Below, piece by piece: positions 47,052 to 60,660 of a stretch of 64,000 bases of DNA. The notes beneath the pieces were generated by a model that had not been told where the DNA came from, made no database searches, and saw only the letters and a list, made by a program, of their open reading frames with translations. The stretch lies in the NCBI GenBank assembly GCA_947034885.2, contig OX344749.2:1800501-1864500 (forward strand), given 5' to 3'. Within the stretch, counting starts at the first letter, position 1, and each line of letters starts with the position of its first letter. The translations under genes and the position numbers were made by a program. The stretch comes from Thuidium tamariscinum. Its lineage: Eukaryota > Streptophyta > Bryopsida > Hypnales > Thuidiaceae.

Positions 47052-50000
47052 CTGAAAAGGAAATCACCTCAGGCTCAAACTAATTTTCATGTAAAACCTT
47101 CTGGCTTAGTCCAGCGTTAAATGAAGTCCAGTGCTCTTTCGTCATCACATTTGATGGATACTTATAAGGTACTGAACTGATGCTCTGCTCTCTAACTTAT
47201 TCCTAAAAAGATGAAGAATTTTCTTAATCATGAATAAATTGTTGCATTGATATCCACAATAAATAGTCGTGTTTGAGTAAAAAGTTAGAAATAACTACGT
47301 GACAGAAAGAGCGCTGCTATGAAAATCCAAAATAATGTAACTCTAAACTTGAGCATTTTACAGCTCCAGCAACTCGCTCCACTTCATTTCCTTTTTTATT
47401 ATTATAATTATGCATAGAAAGATTATAAGATATGAAGTTGTACCTTGAAGAGAATGCTACTGGGTGCACTTTCATAACGATGTGAATTACGAACAACATC
47501 ATCCTTTGTTGGGTCCCCAGTCAAAATCCACTCTTCTGTAATGGTCATGGGGGCAGGGCGTTCATAACCTTCAAGGGCGGTTAGTCCAGAGGGCGGACGG
47601 TCCTCTGGAACACCAGCCAAGGCTTCCCATGCAGCCTTGTGGGAAGGTGGAAGCATTCCGGTTATTTTCCTCTTGCGATTACTGTTATCTTGATTAATGA
47701 TCTTGTTTCCTGTGTCCCTTTGTCTCCACGAAAACGCTCGTCTCTGCAGAGTGTTGAGTCCACTGTTGAAATTGGACCGAGCGGTCGGAGGAACTGAACG
47801 AGAGATTGGTTTAACAGCAGCAGTTATAGCGGATGTTGAGCTTCGTCGTTCAAGGGGAGTACTGCTAATGATCAGAGCTTTTGCAGCGTAGATCCTGACA
47901 AGCTCGTCATCTTTGAGGGATGGAAACGCTTGAAGAAGCTGGAAAAGGAGCATGACACAACTCATTAGAATGGAAACGAACTCTAGGGCATATATATCCG
48001 TAATGGTAAGCTTCTAAATCAATTAAGAGCCATCCGATGCAAAATGCACTATCAGTTCATCTCTGAGGAGGTCTTGCAAGAACTAGTCACAATTAGATGA
48101 GTCACATTACTTGAGAGGCCGCTTTTAACTGCTTCCCCATGAGCAATGTCTCAAGGATAAGACGTGGATGTTCATGTAGTGCAGAGCAACGTTGTTGCCA
48201 TGGAAGTGGTAGGGCTCCAAGCATTCGTAAGCCCAGAGCTAGGCGATCCAGCCTTGCATGCTCCTCTTCTGAGAGACTCCCTACTCGTCTCTTCAGAAAG
48301 AAATGAACCTGCCCAGACAAAATGGTTTCAGAAAACACAGCTCGAACCTCTAGATGGGCAAAGGAAAACTGATTTTCCAAACACAATGTGTAATTGGGTA
48401 CAATTGACAGGTCTAGGTACCCAGAGCAGGTTCAAGCTAACTTACTAAGCTCTCTGAAAATACCAAACTGCCCAAAATTCGCAAGCAATTTAGCGTCACA
48501 AGGACATTTTGATCAGTATACCACAGTTTTGCATAATTGACCTTGTAAAGTATCACAAGCCTCTGGAGAAAGGATGCTAAGAAATTCCAAAGCCCTCTTA
48601 ATAAACACTAGAACGGAGCCTGTTGCGTTCCACAAAAGCATCAAAAAGATTTGATCAAGATGCAAGATTTCATTGAGAAGATGTTTGGATATCATTAGGG
48701 CTTAGGTAGAACAAATGAATGAAAACTGTGTGGATGAGGACGTGACGGATAAAATTGACAGTTTGACACAGGTTGCATTTAATGTAAGAGATGTTTAAGA
48801 GGATTCATATGCTCCCTAGTTCCGAGAAAACAGTAATGAGCAGTCATAGATATTGAATGATCCGATCAAGTCATTATATAACTTTCACCAAAACCTAAAT
48901 GACTATCTAACAGTCTAATAGGCTCACCAACAATTGCTTCGACTGAAGATTTGGCAGAAGCTCCATTGCTGCCATTGCGACAGGCAAAGCATCCTCAGGG
49001 TGAAGCAGAGAATTAAGAAATCGTAGGCCTCCAGCAGGACCGCCACCGCTAATGGGATCAGTGGTCAGTAACTTCACCAATTGGCGGCCTTGCAATTCTC
49101 TCCGCAAATCACTTGATAATTTGAAGGACTCTGCAACATCAAGTGCTGCTGAGACAGCACCTTTCGCGGCCAGACGAAGTGCCAAGCCTTCAGGATCACT
49201 TTGACAAAGAGCTTCAACCTGCATAACAAATAAAACGTGTCCTTCACCAAAGGAGGGGTATGACAAGCACTTCCAAAGTACCAGAAATCCTCTAAACTAC
49301 TATGAAGGGCTTAAAAACTTTCAAACAGCTGCTTCAAGGCCACAAAGATAATAATCAAGAGACGAAGACCTACATCATCACCTATCATATGTATCCTGAA
49401 GGAATTCCTAAAACCCAAGGAATGGATATCAGGAGGTTTGTGGTTTCAGCAGTAAATCATCAGGGCGAGGCTTTCAGTAACAAATTCACAACTAGGAATT
49501 ACCCCAACCAAATACGGCACTAGCGCAATGTGTCAGAAACCCTGAAAGACTAGATTTGTAACTGCGAGGAGTTTATCGCATTATACCTCTTGCCACTGGG
49601 TGAATCGGTTGTCAGCTCGTTGAATACGGCCATACTGGTGTAGAGTGTCCCTCTTTTGAACTACCTGCATTCATTTATTATTCCACATGATCAGTCAGTA
49701 TAGTTACAATGCACAAACGCTTTTCAAAACGACATGCTAAGTAGGAAGCAAACAGAAACAGAATTACACTAATGAAAAATTAAACCCTTATAAAAATCGA
49801 CAAGGACAATCATGGCAGTGAAATCTCTTATGCTTAGAGAACGAGACCTCAAGGTAGAGAGAATCATCAGGGGACAAATGGCAACTGCACATTGTCAGGA
49901 CATCGATTGCTGCATCAAGATCCCATCTCTGCAAATACCTGTAAAATTGATCTCATTTGTAAGATGCTAAGAACACATCTCATAGCGATAGTGAAGGAGA

Positions 50001-53000
50001 CAAACTAGAACTATCAAACGCACCCAACACTGATTATTCCACTTCATACTTGCTAATTGAGAGTATATCTGTTGAACCTTCTTTGACTCACTTTAAGGCA
50101 AGGGTCGCAGCCAGAGTCTTGTTCCGAAGACGTATACAATACTGCCAGCTGCTGCAATAGGGATGACTGCTATTATTTCCCTGCCATTGGTTACCAGACT
50201 CTGACTCAGATTCCTCTCCTTTCTCAATCAACAACTGTAACAACTGGTCTGGAGCGCCATCCCTCAACCACCTGTCCGAGACAGATAAAGCTTCTACCAG
50301 CTTTCCTTCATCCATCAATCTGTCACAAATACGTAAGACTAAGTCTTCGATACATTACAACACCCAAATTCAATATGCAACGTACATATTTGAGATCACA
50401 AGCCAACAGCAAGCATAATACGAGAAGTCTAACATGCTAATGATTTACATCATATTCTTAACAACATATTCGGAAAAGAAAAGATAACATAATGTGTCTC
50501 GAGCCATCTCTTCAAGTCAAAAGATTATGACAGCATAGACTTCGAGCAGCAAATCAACGGAATTCAGGTATTTCAAGACGAAGTGTTTATCGAGACTCAA
50601 CAAATAAACCACAAGTTCTAATGATTGACTTCGCGTATACACTTACCTCAGAACTGCCTCAGAGTACGGAGCTTCGTTCTCCCAGTCAAACATGAGAGAA
50701 TACGAGCTTGCTCGTTTTCCGTTCTTGGACTCTTCAGAGACCGGTGGAGCAACACCTATGCCATCCTGTGCAGGAGGCTTCATACTCCATTGTGACGCTA
50801 GCTCTGAAGTTTCAGAAACCTCATCTCTCTGGTCAGAATGGGTAGGTAAATAGATACCATCCACCTCTGGTTCACGTGGACGCTTAAGTGATGCTCTTCC
50901 ACCCTCTTCCCTTCCTGCATCGTGCTTAAGCGAGGAAGTGGACACGTCCGACAAACTTTGTAACTTTGCCTGCAACTGAATCCACCGATTCAATGTAGGA
51001 TATCTGTACATTGAAACATCGTGTATTATGATATGTTCTAGAATTAGTACAGCTTCAATAGAAAACAATGAAACACTTATCAAGACAACTTCTCCATGTA
51101 TTGAAAAAGTTGCACAGTTCTGCAGCGAATCGTCGAAAATATATAAATAAGCTCCAAACAAGTTTCATGACGAAGTAGAACTCAGTTTCTCAAAGGATCA
51201 TAGTGAATGACAGTGGTTTGTGAAACACTTACTTCTCAGATTGCTCCAAGGCAAAGTCGAAGAAGGAACGGTCCGTGTCCAACGCAGCACTTGAATCAGC
51301 TAAGCCTGGTTGATCAGCTCTTATCGTGAAACAACTTTGACCAAACACACAAGCTAGAATTGATCGCACAGGAGATAGAGTGGCAAGGTGCTTCACAACA
51401 TCCAGTTGAAGAGGATAAAGTTGTAGCTCATCATCCTCGTCAAGTGCAGTTGTTTGCACAACGTGAACATCTCCCCTTTGACTAGCAGGCTGCACTACTC
51501 GTGTTGGAAGCTGTGGTATACAAGCCCAACCCTTGCCTCCACGAGGAGGATATACCGGCGGTACGCAAGCAGATATAACCTGCCCAAGGTAAAAGATCAT
51601 GGGAACTATGAAGAACATACGACAGTGTCAAAGAAAAAAATGTATCATACGAACAAACGGATACAAAGGTTTGCAGCTAGGTGTGTGACCATCAACATTC
51701 CCAAACAGGTACATCAACACTTCGTCAGAGATGTCAAAAAGTACCAAGTCTTCACGTCAAATATGCACATCCGTCACAGGCAAGATATGAAGTCGTTACA
51801 AATAGCTTCTTACAGATAGAAGAACTAATAAGCTAGGATTCTACAGTTCGCAATGATTGCACATAATTTGGAAAATTCCTTACATAACCAAACAAGATCG
51901 CAGGAGAGATGACAGAAAGAATGTAGACAGCAGTCACGAAGTACCTGGTGAACGAGGTCTGCACCCATAATTTCAGCAACTTTTCCTGCAGCATCGGCAC
52001 TGCCCCTTTCGAACACCAGCCTTGTCAATAGCTGAAAAGGAAAGAACCAGATTTAATGTTCATGCTTAACAGGCGTAACCAGGCACAATTTATCTGCTAT
52101 GTCTTTCAAAGTCAATATGTCTGTCAAAGCAAATTACAAGAATCCAAACGTGATAGTGCAAACATAGTACCAACAGTGAGGAATGGTGAAATGAAGTCAA
52201 GGACTCGAGTAGAAAACCAAATGATGTTTCCCAACGACCAATCTGAAAACAACTTAAACCTAAGCTTTCAATACATACTACTAGGACACAAAAACATCTA
52301 CAAAAAACGATGTATCAGGTTAGTTAATATAAAACCCTTGTGAAAAATTTGCAGACGTGTCAGAAAAGTTCTGGCCACAGCAGAGGTATCATGTATTAGC
52401 AAAAAAGCATCTCAGAATATTACAACGCTGGCACTCAGCAGGGTTGAGACAAACGTACATCATTTGGGCGTTCATAGATGAGGGTGAAGAAATTGAAGTC
52501 ATGGGTTGTATCCACACCATCCACAATATCACCAACAGTTGCAATGTAGAGTATAAAAGCGGATAGATAAGCCATTGGTTTGTTACTTAATGGTCCAAGA
52601 AACCGCTTCATAGCCCCCTTGGCAGCAATTTGAAATGTACCGTCCCCAGAAAAATCAATCGATCCTGAAGGAGAACTTTTTGAACCCTGCCTTGAAGGAA
52701 CTCGAAATCCAAGACCCAAGCCAAGACTGTGCTCAGGTCCAAGCAGTGACTTCCATTCCGCATATGGACCAGTTGATAAATCCTCTCCTTCCTCATCTGC
52801 CAGTGCCTTCACAAGATTATGTAACTTTCCTGCATCCAGACAGCGACAACATCATGAGAGTGCACATGACAACTGATAGGAATCGTTTCAGTTCAGTCGA
52901 AATAGGCCAAGCACTTCTTTGCTTTCAAGCGAAGAAATCTCAGAGAGTAATCGTATGAGGTACCGAGATTTACCAGAATGAAATCCAAGAGGACAAATAG

Positions 53001-56000
53001 ACTTTGTTAATTGTCCGACAAACGATGAATTTAAAACAATAATACCGGTAGTCTCGCATCATTAACGTCAAGGAATATTTGCCAGCCACGTGTATCAATG
53101 GCACAAATTTATTTATTTTTTGTTAAATTCACATTGAAGGGTTTTGACATTCTAAATTCCACATGACTAGCATCTTGGAATAGAACAGGAGAGGTCAATT
53201 AAGAATTGTTTGAGGTATAATAGCTTCCAAGGAAATACCACTTAGGAATTGACGTTTGCCTCTGAAAGCGTCCTCTATAGTTTGTTGCAGGATAGCCAGA
53301 GCCCGCTGTCGAAAGACATGACGGGAACTATCAGTCCCCGACATTGACACCATGTCTGCACCAGACAATACAAGTTGCAGAGCCCCGACTTTGTCCTGAT
53401 TTACATACACCAGAGCAAATACATAAATAAACAAACAAATTAAATATCTGTTCAATTTCAATTCTCAAATTCATACAATGAAAAGTCTCATACCGTCATG
53501 ATTGATGATTTACTTCTACTTGAGATTTACACCATACTATCATGGAACAGAACATCCATGGAATCTCGTCACGTAATAGACAAAAATCCAGCGAACAAAC
53601 AGAACTACAGCGGATTGGCCATTTCTAGACAAAGACTGTTGACTATGATGAAAAGAAACAAAAACCTGATCAAGAAGTTCTTTAAGCCGGACGGTTGTGC
53701 GTTTTGCCACTACGGTCATGAAGGCCTCCTGTCGTTGGTCTGGCCCTTGACCTCTTTGTCCTGCTTGTTGAATTTGAGACAGCAGGACAAGAGCCTACAG
53801 CAAAGACATAGATTACTTTTTCAGTGACCTCACGAGAGTAGCTTTTACAAGATGTACGAAATTTACAGTATCTATTGGATGTACATATATCCGTTTCAAG
53901 ACCAGTTTATTTAAAAATTTTGCCATTGAGATCGAAACAGAAAGAATCGCAATTTTTGGCATTAATTTTTAGCAGACAGCTTGGACCATTACTATTGTTA
54001 CAGACACGTAATTTTCTTAACGAAAACGAAAGTGCTTTCATTGCACTAAAAAGAACAAAAGCAACCCCTCATCAGTAGAGAACAACCAAGGACATGTATT
54101 AGACAATTTGGCACAAGTCAACTATGGAGCTGAAAACGAACACGATTCTTTGGTACGTATTATAAGTAAAATGAAGATCGCCATTAGTAGCAAACATACC
54201 CGATCAAGAAGACGCCTTGCCATGTTAACTGACCTCACCGAAGTTGCAGCAACATCAACACAGAGTAGTACCTGATAAGAGGTTTAACATTAAAATTTAA
54301 TACGCGCCAGAATATTTGTGCTTCTAGGTGCAAAGAAATCACTAAGACAATCGCATACAGGGCAAAACATCAACAAACTAGTTTGGAGAAAAAAAGTTAC
54401 AAAAGAATGAAAGTAAAGTCAGCATTAAACTTTACAGTGGCAATTGGCGCTAGAGGGGCAGTAAAATCAAGGTTATCGTCAGCACTTGACAATTCCTCTG
54501 CAACTCGAGAAATAGCGTTATCCACCTGCACATCCAAAGTAATCTCTTAACTACAATTTGTGATTAAAATACAAACCTACAACCAATTCGCAAAAAACCA
54601 TCATGTTTCATGGTCTATCTCAGAATCTCACTACCATACGTAGATCAATAGCAAAGAGGAAAGCCGTTGTATGCCACCATAAGTCCCCTAAGTAACATAA
54701 ACAAACATCTATTATCCCAGTAAACACAGAATTATACTCCATGCAAAATCCTACATCGACTTTCACAACCATCACAAACACACTGTAAGTGTAATGATAA
54801 CGGGCATAATGAAGTGGTTCCCTCAAGTACGTGAAACCAACATAGAGGGCAAGTCCAAAACACACAGTTTCCTGAATTAATCAAGCACGTATACTAGTTG
54901 TAAGAAACTACTGTTTGGAAACGTCTACCTCATTAATTACCAAAAGATACTAGAAAGGCATGGACGATCTTTATCTATTTAAAAGTTTCTACGCACCGAT
55001 GCTCTCGATGCAGCACTATCGACCCATTGAGCTAGTTGTAAGGACGCTGCTTCTTCAGGGGATAGCTTAAAACGATGCACCGCTTCCTGACCCAGATCGT
55101 ACTGATTCCTCTGAACACACCTGCAAGAGCTGACGTTAATCATCCGACTCCAGAGTCCATTAACGTCTGAACATCATGGGTACTAGTATTGTTGTGTAGT
55201 TGCTACACAATGCAAAATCATGAGACGTGTTAGCTTGAAACTTCAAAGCCATTATGGCGAAGAAGGAGAAAAAGAACGTTCCTAGCACTCGCCAGATCAT
55301 CAAGATGGCGCAGAAGAAGACCATGCGGTTGAAAGACATTTAAGCCGGCTGCCGGTTTTTCTATTCAGGTTCCAGGGAGGAATGCATTAAATACTCAACA
55401 TTCTCCTGTGTGTCCAAATAGAGAAGAAACAGACACACAGCATCTCTTATATCCAATGTCCCTCCCTACACTTGAGATGCACATATTATCACTACGGTTA
55501 AAATATCTAAGCACAACTAGTCATTTGTAAAGTTGATGACAACCCTCCAAGGGAATAGAAACAAAAAATGAGCCGACATCGAATATTTTTTTCACCTCTT
55601 CATAACCGCATATTTGGTCTAGAGCACCTACATGTTCAGTATTGTGGAAGGGGCTGCTCGCAAAACTGCCAAGGCCTCCCGCCACTGCCAAGGTCGCTGA
55701 GAAGATGGAGATAAGCGCTGCAATACTCCAACCCTCCACTTCCAATCATCTACGAACTGATGCAACAACTCTAATTGTTTCAACCAGGCCTTTTTAGCTG
55801 CTCTCCCAGGGAAACTAAAGCTTAGCGTGCTCGACTTCCTAGCCACACCACTTCTGCTTGCAGAAGAAGCCCTTGAATCCAACTCCAGGTTAGGACCCGG
55901 CATGCACTGGTGAAGTATTGTCAGAATGCTTTGAAAGAATGCAATTGCGGTAAACTTGTCTCTTTCTTCTGTTTTTTTGTCTCTTAGCTCCATTATAAAC

Positions 56001-59000
56001 GGGTCCTTCATAGTCGGTAGTTCAACAATAATTACATCCATGTGTAGAAGTGAAATAATAATGCCCATCATCCACACCTGTAAAAGATACATGAAGGAGC
56101 CATATTATATCGACAGAAGCTGCGTCGGCCTCCTAAAAGGAAACTACCATCTGATGAATGCCACATCAACGGTCAAGTAACGTCTTTGATTGCTTAGGAG
56201 AAGACTATCAATGCATGCAGGCAGCGTATATGCATACAAGCGATCGTCCCAAGTACATCCGAAGGGACTGCATTAAGAATGGAAATATTGATAAGAGAAA
56301 TTCAAGTACCCGACGGAGGGGGCTTGTAATAGCATCCAAGTGCTCACGAAGTCGCTGTAGGTAAACCGCAGTTCCATCTGATTCGTTGTCAATTGACGAC
56401 TCATTGTCAGAGGAAACCTCCATGGCATTCAAGGCAAGCACAATGGCTTGCAAACCGTAATGCATGTGCAAGAGTTCCAAGTCAAGATGCCTGCAAAAAA
56501 CACATGAATATTCATTATCAAACAACGTCTATTTTCATGTTTTCAAGACGCAGCCAAGAAAAACCCATGTCACAAAGATTATTACATATTCTCTTAACGC
56601 ATGCATCTTAAAGATGTAACATAGGTGTAAGAGCAACCTCTGTCGATAAGCTTCTGCGGATGTGCCAGTGGGCTGCAATGTAACCAGCTCCAGGGCTTCC
56701 GCAAGCTTTATGTCAGGAACAGCGTCAAAAAGGACCTGGAGAACGAGTACGACCATCAGCCAGTATTCATAACCTTGTTCGAAAACGAAAGTAATTCGCA
56801 AAGATTTACGACAAACCTCCGAAAAGGCTCTCAAAGTACGGTACGACGCCAGCCATAATCCGCCAGACGCCACCGACATGCGAATCGAGTGATATCCAAG
56901 AAGAGAACGAGAAGACCCACCCGTACAGGAGAGTGCATTGTCAACCGTTCAAGCACAAGGTTGGCCACAAAAGGATCAGCAGGACCTTCAATATGCTCAA
57001 CTTTAGGGCGGTTACCCTTCACAAAGATTCGAGGACTGACTGACTGGCCTTCTACACCCTTGACTGAGAGAGCAGCAAAGTATGCCAACTCCAAACGGTA
57101 GCATAACTGATCACAGAGCTGCTCAACACAGGAGACCTGTTACAAAACAATACAAATCAATCGTCTAAGATCAATTGCAATACTTCAGTTATCTGTTTAC
57201 ACACACACAAAAAAACCGCACTCGCCCCTCCAGGACTTACAATCAATAGTAGAACATCACGAGTGCATCATCCCAGCTGATCCCAGAAAAACATCTCCTA
57301 AAAATTATAATACTCTGCTTGAGAGAGCATCCAGAATCGGACAACGCATCTTCTCGAAGAGCAACCTCTATGTTCACAATTTTACCAAACAAGGCCAACC
57401 GATCATCGAAAGGCAGTATTCAAACAAAAACCTCGTCTGTAGTTCTGCCATGAGGGACGAGTTTTGTCTTGTTGTTCCAAAGTAGCTCCATTAACTTGCG
57501 CCTAGATTTGGTATGACCAGGCAAGAGATCCCAACCCAGAACCGCAACCAACGGCTGAAGTCGTGGAAATGGAGTCACCAACTGAAATCACATTCTCACA
57601 ACAATTTAGACAACAATCAACATCTAAGACCATAACTGCTGTCAAACTAGAGATCGAGGTCACTCGGTCTTCACTTGAAGTCACTGAAAATCTAATTCAG
57701 AGGTTAGAGTGGATATATACATCTGCGACTTTCTGCACTTGGCGATCCTTAACAGAAGCAAGTGCTGCCTTCACCACAAGCTCCAGCACATGAGCGCCAC
57801 CTACACGCGCATATTGGTAGAGTTCTCTCAAACATGTCCGAATAGCCGAGGTTTCAGTCATTGAAAAGCTTCCTGATCCAGAAGAACTACCAGATCGCAG
57901 CTGCTCCATATGCTGATGGAGTCGTTCCAATGGTGGAGGGTACAGCGCCTGCGGCGAAGCTTTGCTTTGGACTAGTTCTTCCCGAAGTATGTCATCTTGT
58001 GCAGACTGATTAACAAACACGATGAAAATGAGTTCAGCGAGTCAGTTGTTCATCTTCCTCCTCTCTACTCACAACAACAATGTCTTCAATAGTAACCGTA
58101 AGTCAACGTCTGCATCAGTCAGAACTAAAAAGAAGGGCTTTGGCCTACCTCAATTAATTTGGGGAGGAGGGCACTACCAGATGTCAGACTGCACTCATAA
58201 ATGGCTCGTAGAACAGAGTCATGTTGTTCGCGCCCCAGGGATTTAGACTCTTTCAGTATCGAATGAATAGCTTCACTAAAGGAACAGCCAACCAAACACC
58301 AAGATTAGAATGCGAATCTAAATTCACCGTAACTCTCCTCCTCAGAAATATCCTGAGGGTATTGACCCCTCGGCACTGCACTTGCAATTAATTAGTAAGA
58401 ACCGACCAAGACAGTGGGAAGTTCACGAACCTGCAGTCAGACTCTGCAACACCAAAATCTTCATGCAGAAATCTTAAATGGTTGATGGCCTTCAGCAGAT
58501 GAGTCACCTCAATGTCTTCCTTCATTTGACTAAGATGTGCTTGTTGTACTTCCCTTTGAATGCATGACCCCAACTATGATAGAACCAGAAACCCTAGTTC
58601 AGATAGGTACTCGTAACGTGGACCTCCATTCCGAATCAAATAAATGGATGATCAAAAGTGAAAGGATATTCAAGACTGAGCGAAATCGTAATTGGAGACT
58701 GAGATTCTCACCTCAAAATGTTCGAGAGTGCCACGTATTGCTTGATCTGAACTCGCAGATTCTTCTTGTAGCACTTCCTCAACCCTGATCCCAAGTGTTT
58801 CTCCGCCAAGTTCTGCATCAAGCTCCATTTGAGCGCCCACCTGAAGACTTGAGCCACCGTGTTGTTGTCGAGCGATATTTTGACATAGTGCATCAAGGAG
58901 ATCTGGTTGGCCGAGAGTCAAATGTCGTAACCATTTCTTGTCCACTTCGGACAATAGCTGGTCTGCACCTTCATGAGAGCCGGATGGACCAGAATTTGTT

Positions 59001-60400
59001 GTCTCAACCCTATCAGTGTTCTCGTTAGCCTCACTTAGCCCCTCGTTGCTTCTATAAGCCCTGTCTCCACCATCCGATCTATGTCCAGTAACAAATTTAA
59101 TAGAACTGTCCAGCCGCTCCAGTCCTGCTGAAACGATTTTCGAAACAAGACGAAGTCCAACTCTTTCGTCCGGAAGACTCTGATCATCATTGATTTTATC
59201 GCTCCCGCCTGTGATTTCCGATAATGAAGCATCTTCTCCATCAAAAAATGAAGAAACAGTCAGGATAAGTAAACGCTGAATTAATTAACAAAACTAACGT
59301 AGGTCTAAGATGAATGCAAGAAATCACAAGCAGGGTTTAGGGTTCTGTGAGGTACAATCTTCAAATCACACAGTAAATTTATGTCAAATACATCACATAT
59401 GTGAACCTTCCTTAAACCTAGTGATTATAAGCATTGGCCGCAGCCTGAGATGGCAGATTCTACGAACACATTGGAAACAACAGACAGATTTTCGTCCTCA
59501 ACGGCAATGACCTAGTGACTTCTGCTTACTTGAACTCTCAGATCAGTAAGTCACTCTCAGCCCATGTACGTGCACTACATGAAATTTGAAGCACTTAATC
59601 ATAAAATATAGCTCAGAATTAAAATTTTCGCGTGCTAGTTCAAGATGAAACCTAATTTGACAGAGCAAGAATTCAACTCGCCCTCTCAAATCAACAAACA
59701 CGATCTCATCGTAAGTTAGAACTATTTCTTACTACCCTCAAGTTGTGATATAAACCTAAAGATCATCCATAGGCCGAAATTAAAAAATACTCATTCAGTG
59801 CCAAATTGCTTAGAAAATTGGCTCCACGTCAAAGGCAGGATTCCTACGTGACAAATGCTATTCGTCAAGTTGTGATCTGAATCTCAAACCTGGTTTTCCC
59901 GAAATATTCCCGGCAATCGTCTTCCCATTGTCGACAACGTATTGTTTAATAAATTCCACGAGAAGCAAAAACTCGACACAGTCGTAAACAGGGCGGCAAT
60001 AGAATTGCCACTGATTGTCTCTAAATCCAGGCACGCTCGAAGCCGCAGCAACATGCACAGACGACGATGCCGCTCCCCAGGGATCGTCCTCTCGCCGTCC
60101 CTCGGTTTTCTTCGTTCCCCCGCGATTATTACTCCTGCTGTCCTCCATGAATTTCGCCTCCATGGCGTGAAGCTCCTGGAGGCAGAGCCACGCCATGTGC
60201 GCGGATGAAGGCACGCTGTCCGACCACACCACGCCCCTCAACGTCCATATCTTCCGAATCACCGTCTGGTAGATATCCCGCGCCAACCCAGGGCTTCGCA
60301 CACTCAATGTGAACAAGCAAGCGCGGAAGAGCTCGAATTGCGACAGAAACAAATGGTTGGCAATCACAGATCCCAGCAACCGATCCTCCTTGCTCTCCAT
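42304..60400 (-). CDS. giant spastizin/ZFYVE26-like protein (At2g25730 type), about 39 exons
   Basis: One gene of about 2,650 codons. Animal spastizin (ZFYVE26) works with spatacsin and the AP-5 adaptor at late endosomes and lysosomes; the plant homologue is usually annotated as a zinc-finger FYVE-domain protein, but I see no FYVE finger in the exons read here. Diagnostic blocks, in order, include QLCYRLELAYF, GPADPFVANLVLERL, DIKLAEALELV, ISACVPPVYPPRGGKGWACI, LYPLQLDVVKHL, DRSFFDFALEQSEKYPTLNRW, KQLLVHFFLKRRVG, RYESAPSSILFK, LIADERYNLGVF, DSLSADSYLNVLY, SPQRPDPLATDYGSLDELCD, WKHSLFGNPND, WDQVLGAAINVYAN and a final CKQWLASHSA. Frames are open in all exons and phases agree at every junction I checked except exon 1 to 2. 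Exon coordinates are in the three following entries. Mostly helical repeat-like, soluble; no signal peptide seen. Confidence 0.9.
47444..53794 (-). CDS. spastizin-like gene, exons 14-25
   Basis: Exons: 53794-53666, 53395-53239, 52829-52459, 52031-51945, 51579-51233, 51003-50647, 50319-50092, 49938-49848, 49664-49587, 49218-48928, 48308-48111, 47938-47444. This central region contains the strongly conserved GADLVHQVISACVPPVYPPR block and the LVEALSVSDRWLRDGAPDQLL helix pair. A charged, low-complexity linker sits in exon 19 (50647-51003, KRPREPEVDG and surrounding), and another basic linker in exon 25 (RRAFSWRQRD, NRKRKITG). Introns are 80 to several hundred bases with ordinary GT-AG borders. 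Confidence 0.88.
54200..60400 (-). CDS. spastizin-like gene, exons 1-13
   Basis: Exons (high to low): 60400-59890, 59275-58712, 58573-58431, 58275-58149, 58005-57721, 57581-57432, 57136-56921, 56735-56638, 56490-56310, 56077-55632, 55120-54997, 54525-54436, 54271-54200. The start is the ATG at 60400 (MESKEDRLLGS); the frame upstream lacks an ATG. The N-terminus (ANHLFLSQFELFRACL) resembles the plant family. Exon 1 is drawn to the donor CCAG|GTTTGA, which leaves one base, while exon 2 begins in phase 0, so a small exon in the 59276-59889 intron, or a different donor, is still missing. Exon 2 (564 nt) is acidic and low in conservation before EVDKKWLRHLTLGQPDLLDALC. All later junctions here agree in phase. 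Confidence 0.85.
55254..55343 (+). other. 29-codon basic small ORF inside an intron, opposite strand
   Basis: Within the 55121-55631 intron of the minus-strand gene, the plus strand reads ATG through TAA as a very basic peptide (starting MAKKEKKNVPSTRQ and ending KTMRLKDI). Its composition is richer in GC than the surrounding intron. It may be a fragment of a retro-copied gene, a small expressed ORF or chance. Not recognised. Confidence 0.25.
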
Positions 60401-60660
60401 GATCACTTAGCACCCCCTTCAACTCCCGATGATCATCCCGAACATCCACACATCCCCAATACGGCACCAAAAAAGGCACCGTAAGACGCAGCGGAAGAGC
60501 CCAAGAGTGGCAGAATTGGAGAGAGTGCGGGTGGCAATCGGGAAGAGGCAGACTGAGACAGATTTAAAGTCCCGGAGGAAGGCGAGACGGACGGCAGCTG
60601 CGGGGCAAAGCGTTCGCGTAAATGGCCCCTTCAGCACTGCCATCGGGATTAAGCCGGATT
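60401..60660 (-). promoter_or_regulatory. promoter/5' UTR side of the spastizin-like gene
   Basis: A comparatively GC-rich stretch immediately upstream of the start, typical of the promoter-proximal region of a housekeeping gene, falling to AT-rich DNA by about 60660. No TATA box is evident. Confidence 0.4.

Noticed and set aside
56799-56880. Possible extra exon of the giant gene (ASYRTLRAFSEV)
   Set aside because: Exon 56921-57136 joins 56735-56638 directly in phase 0 as SPVR|VLFDAV, matching the family; an extra exon is not needed.
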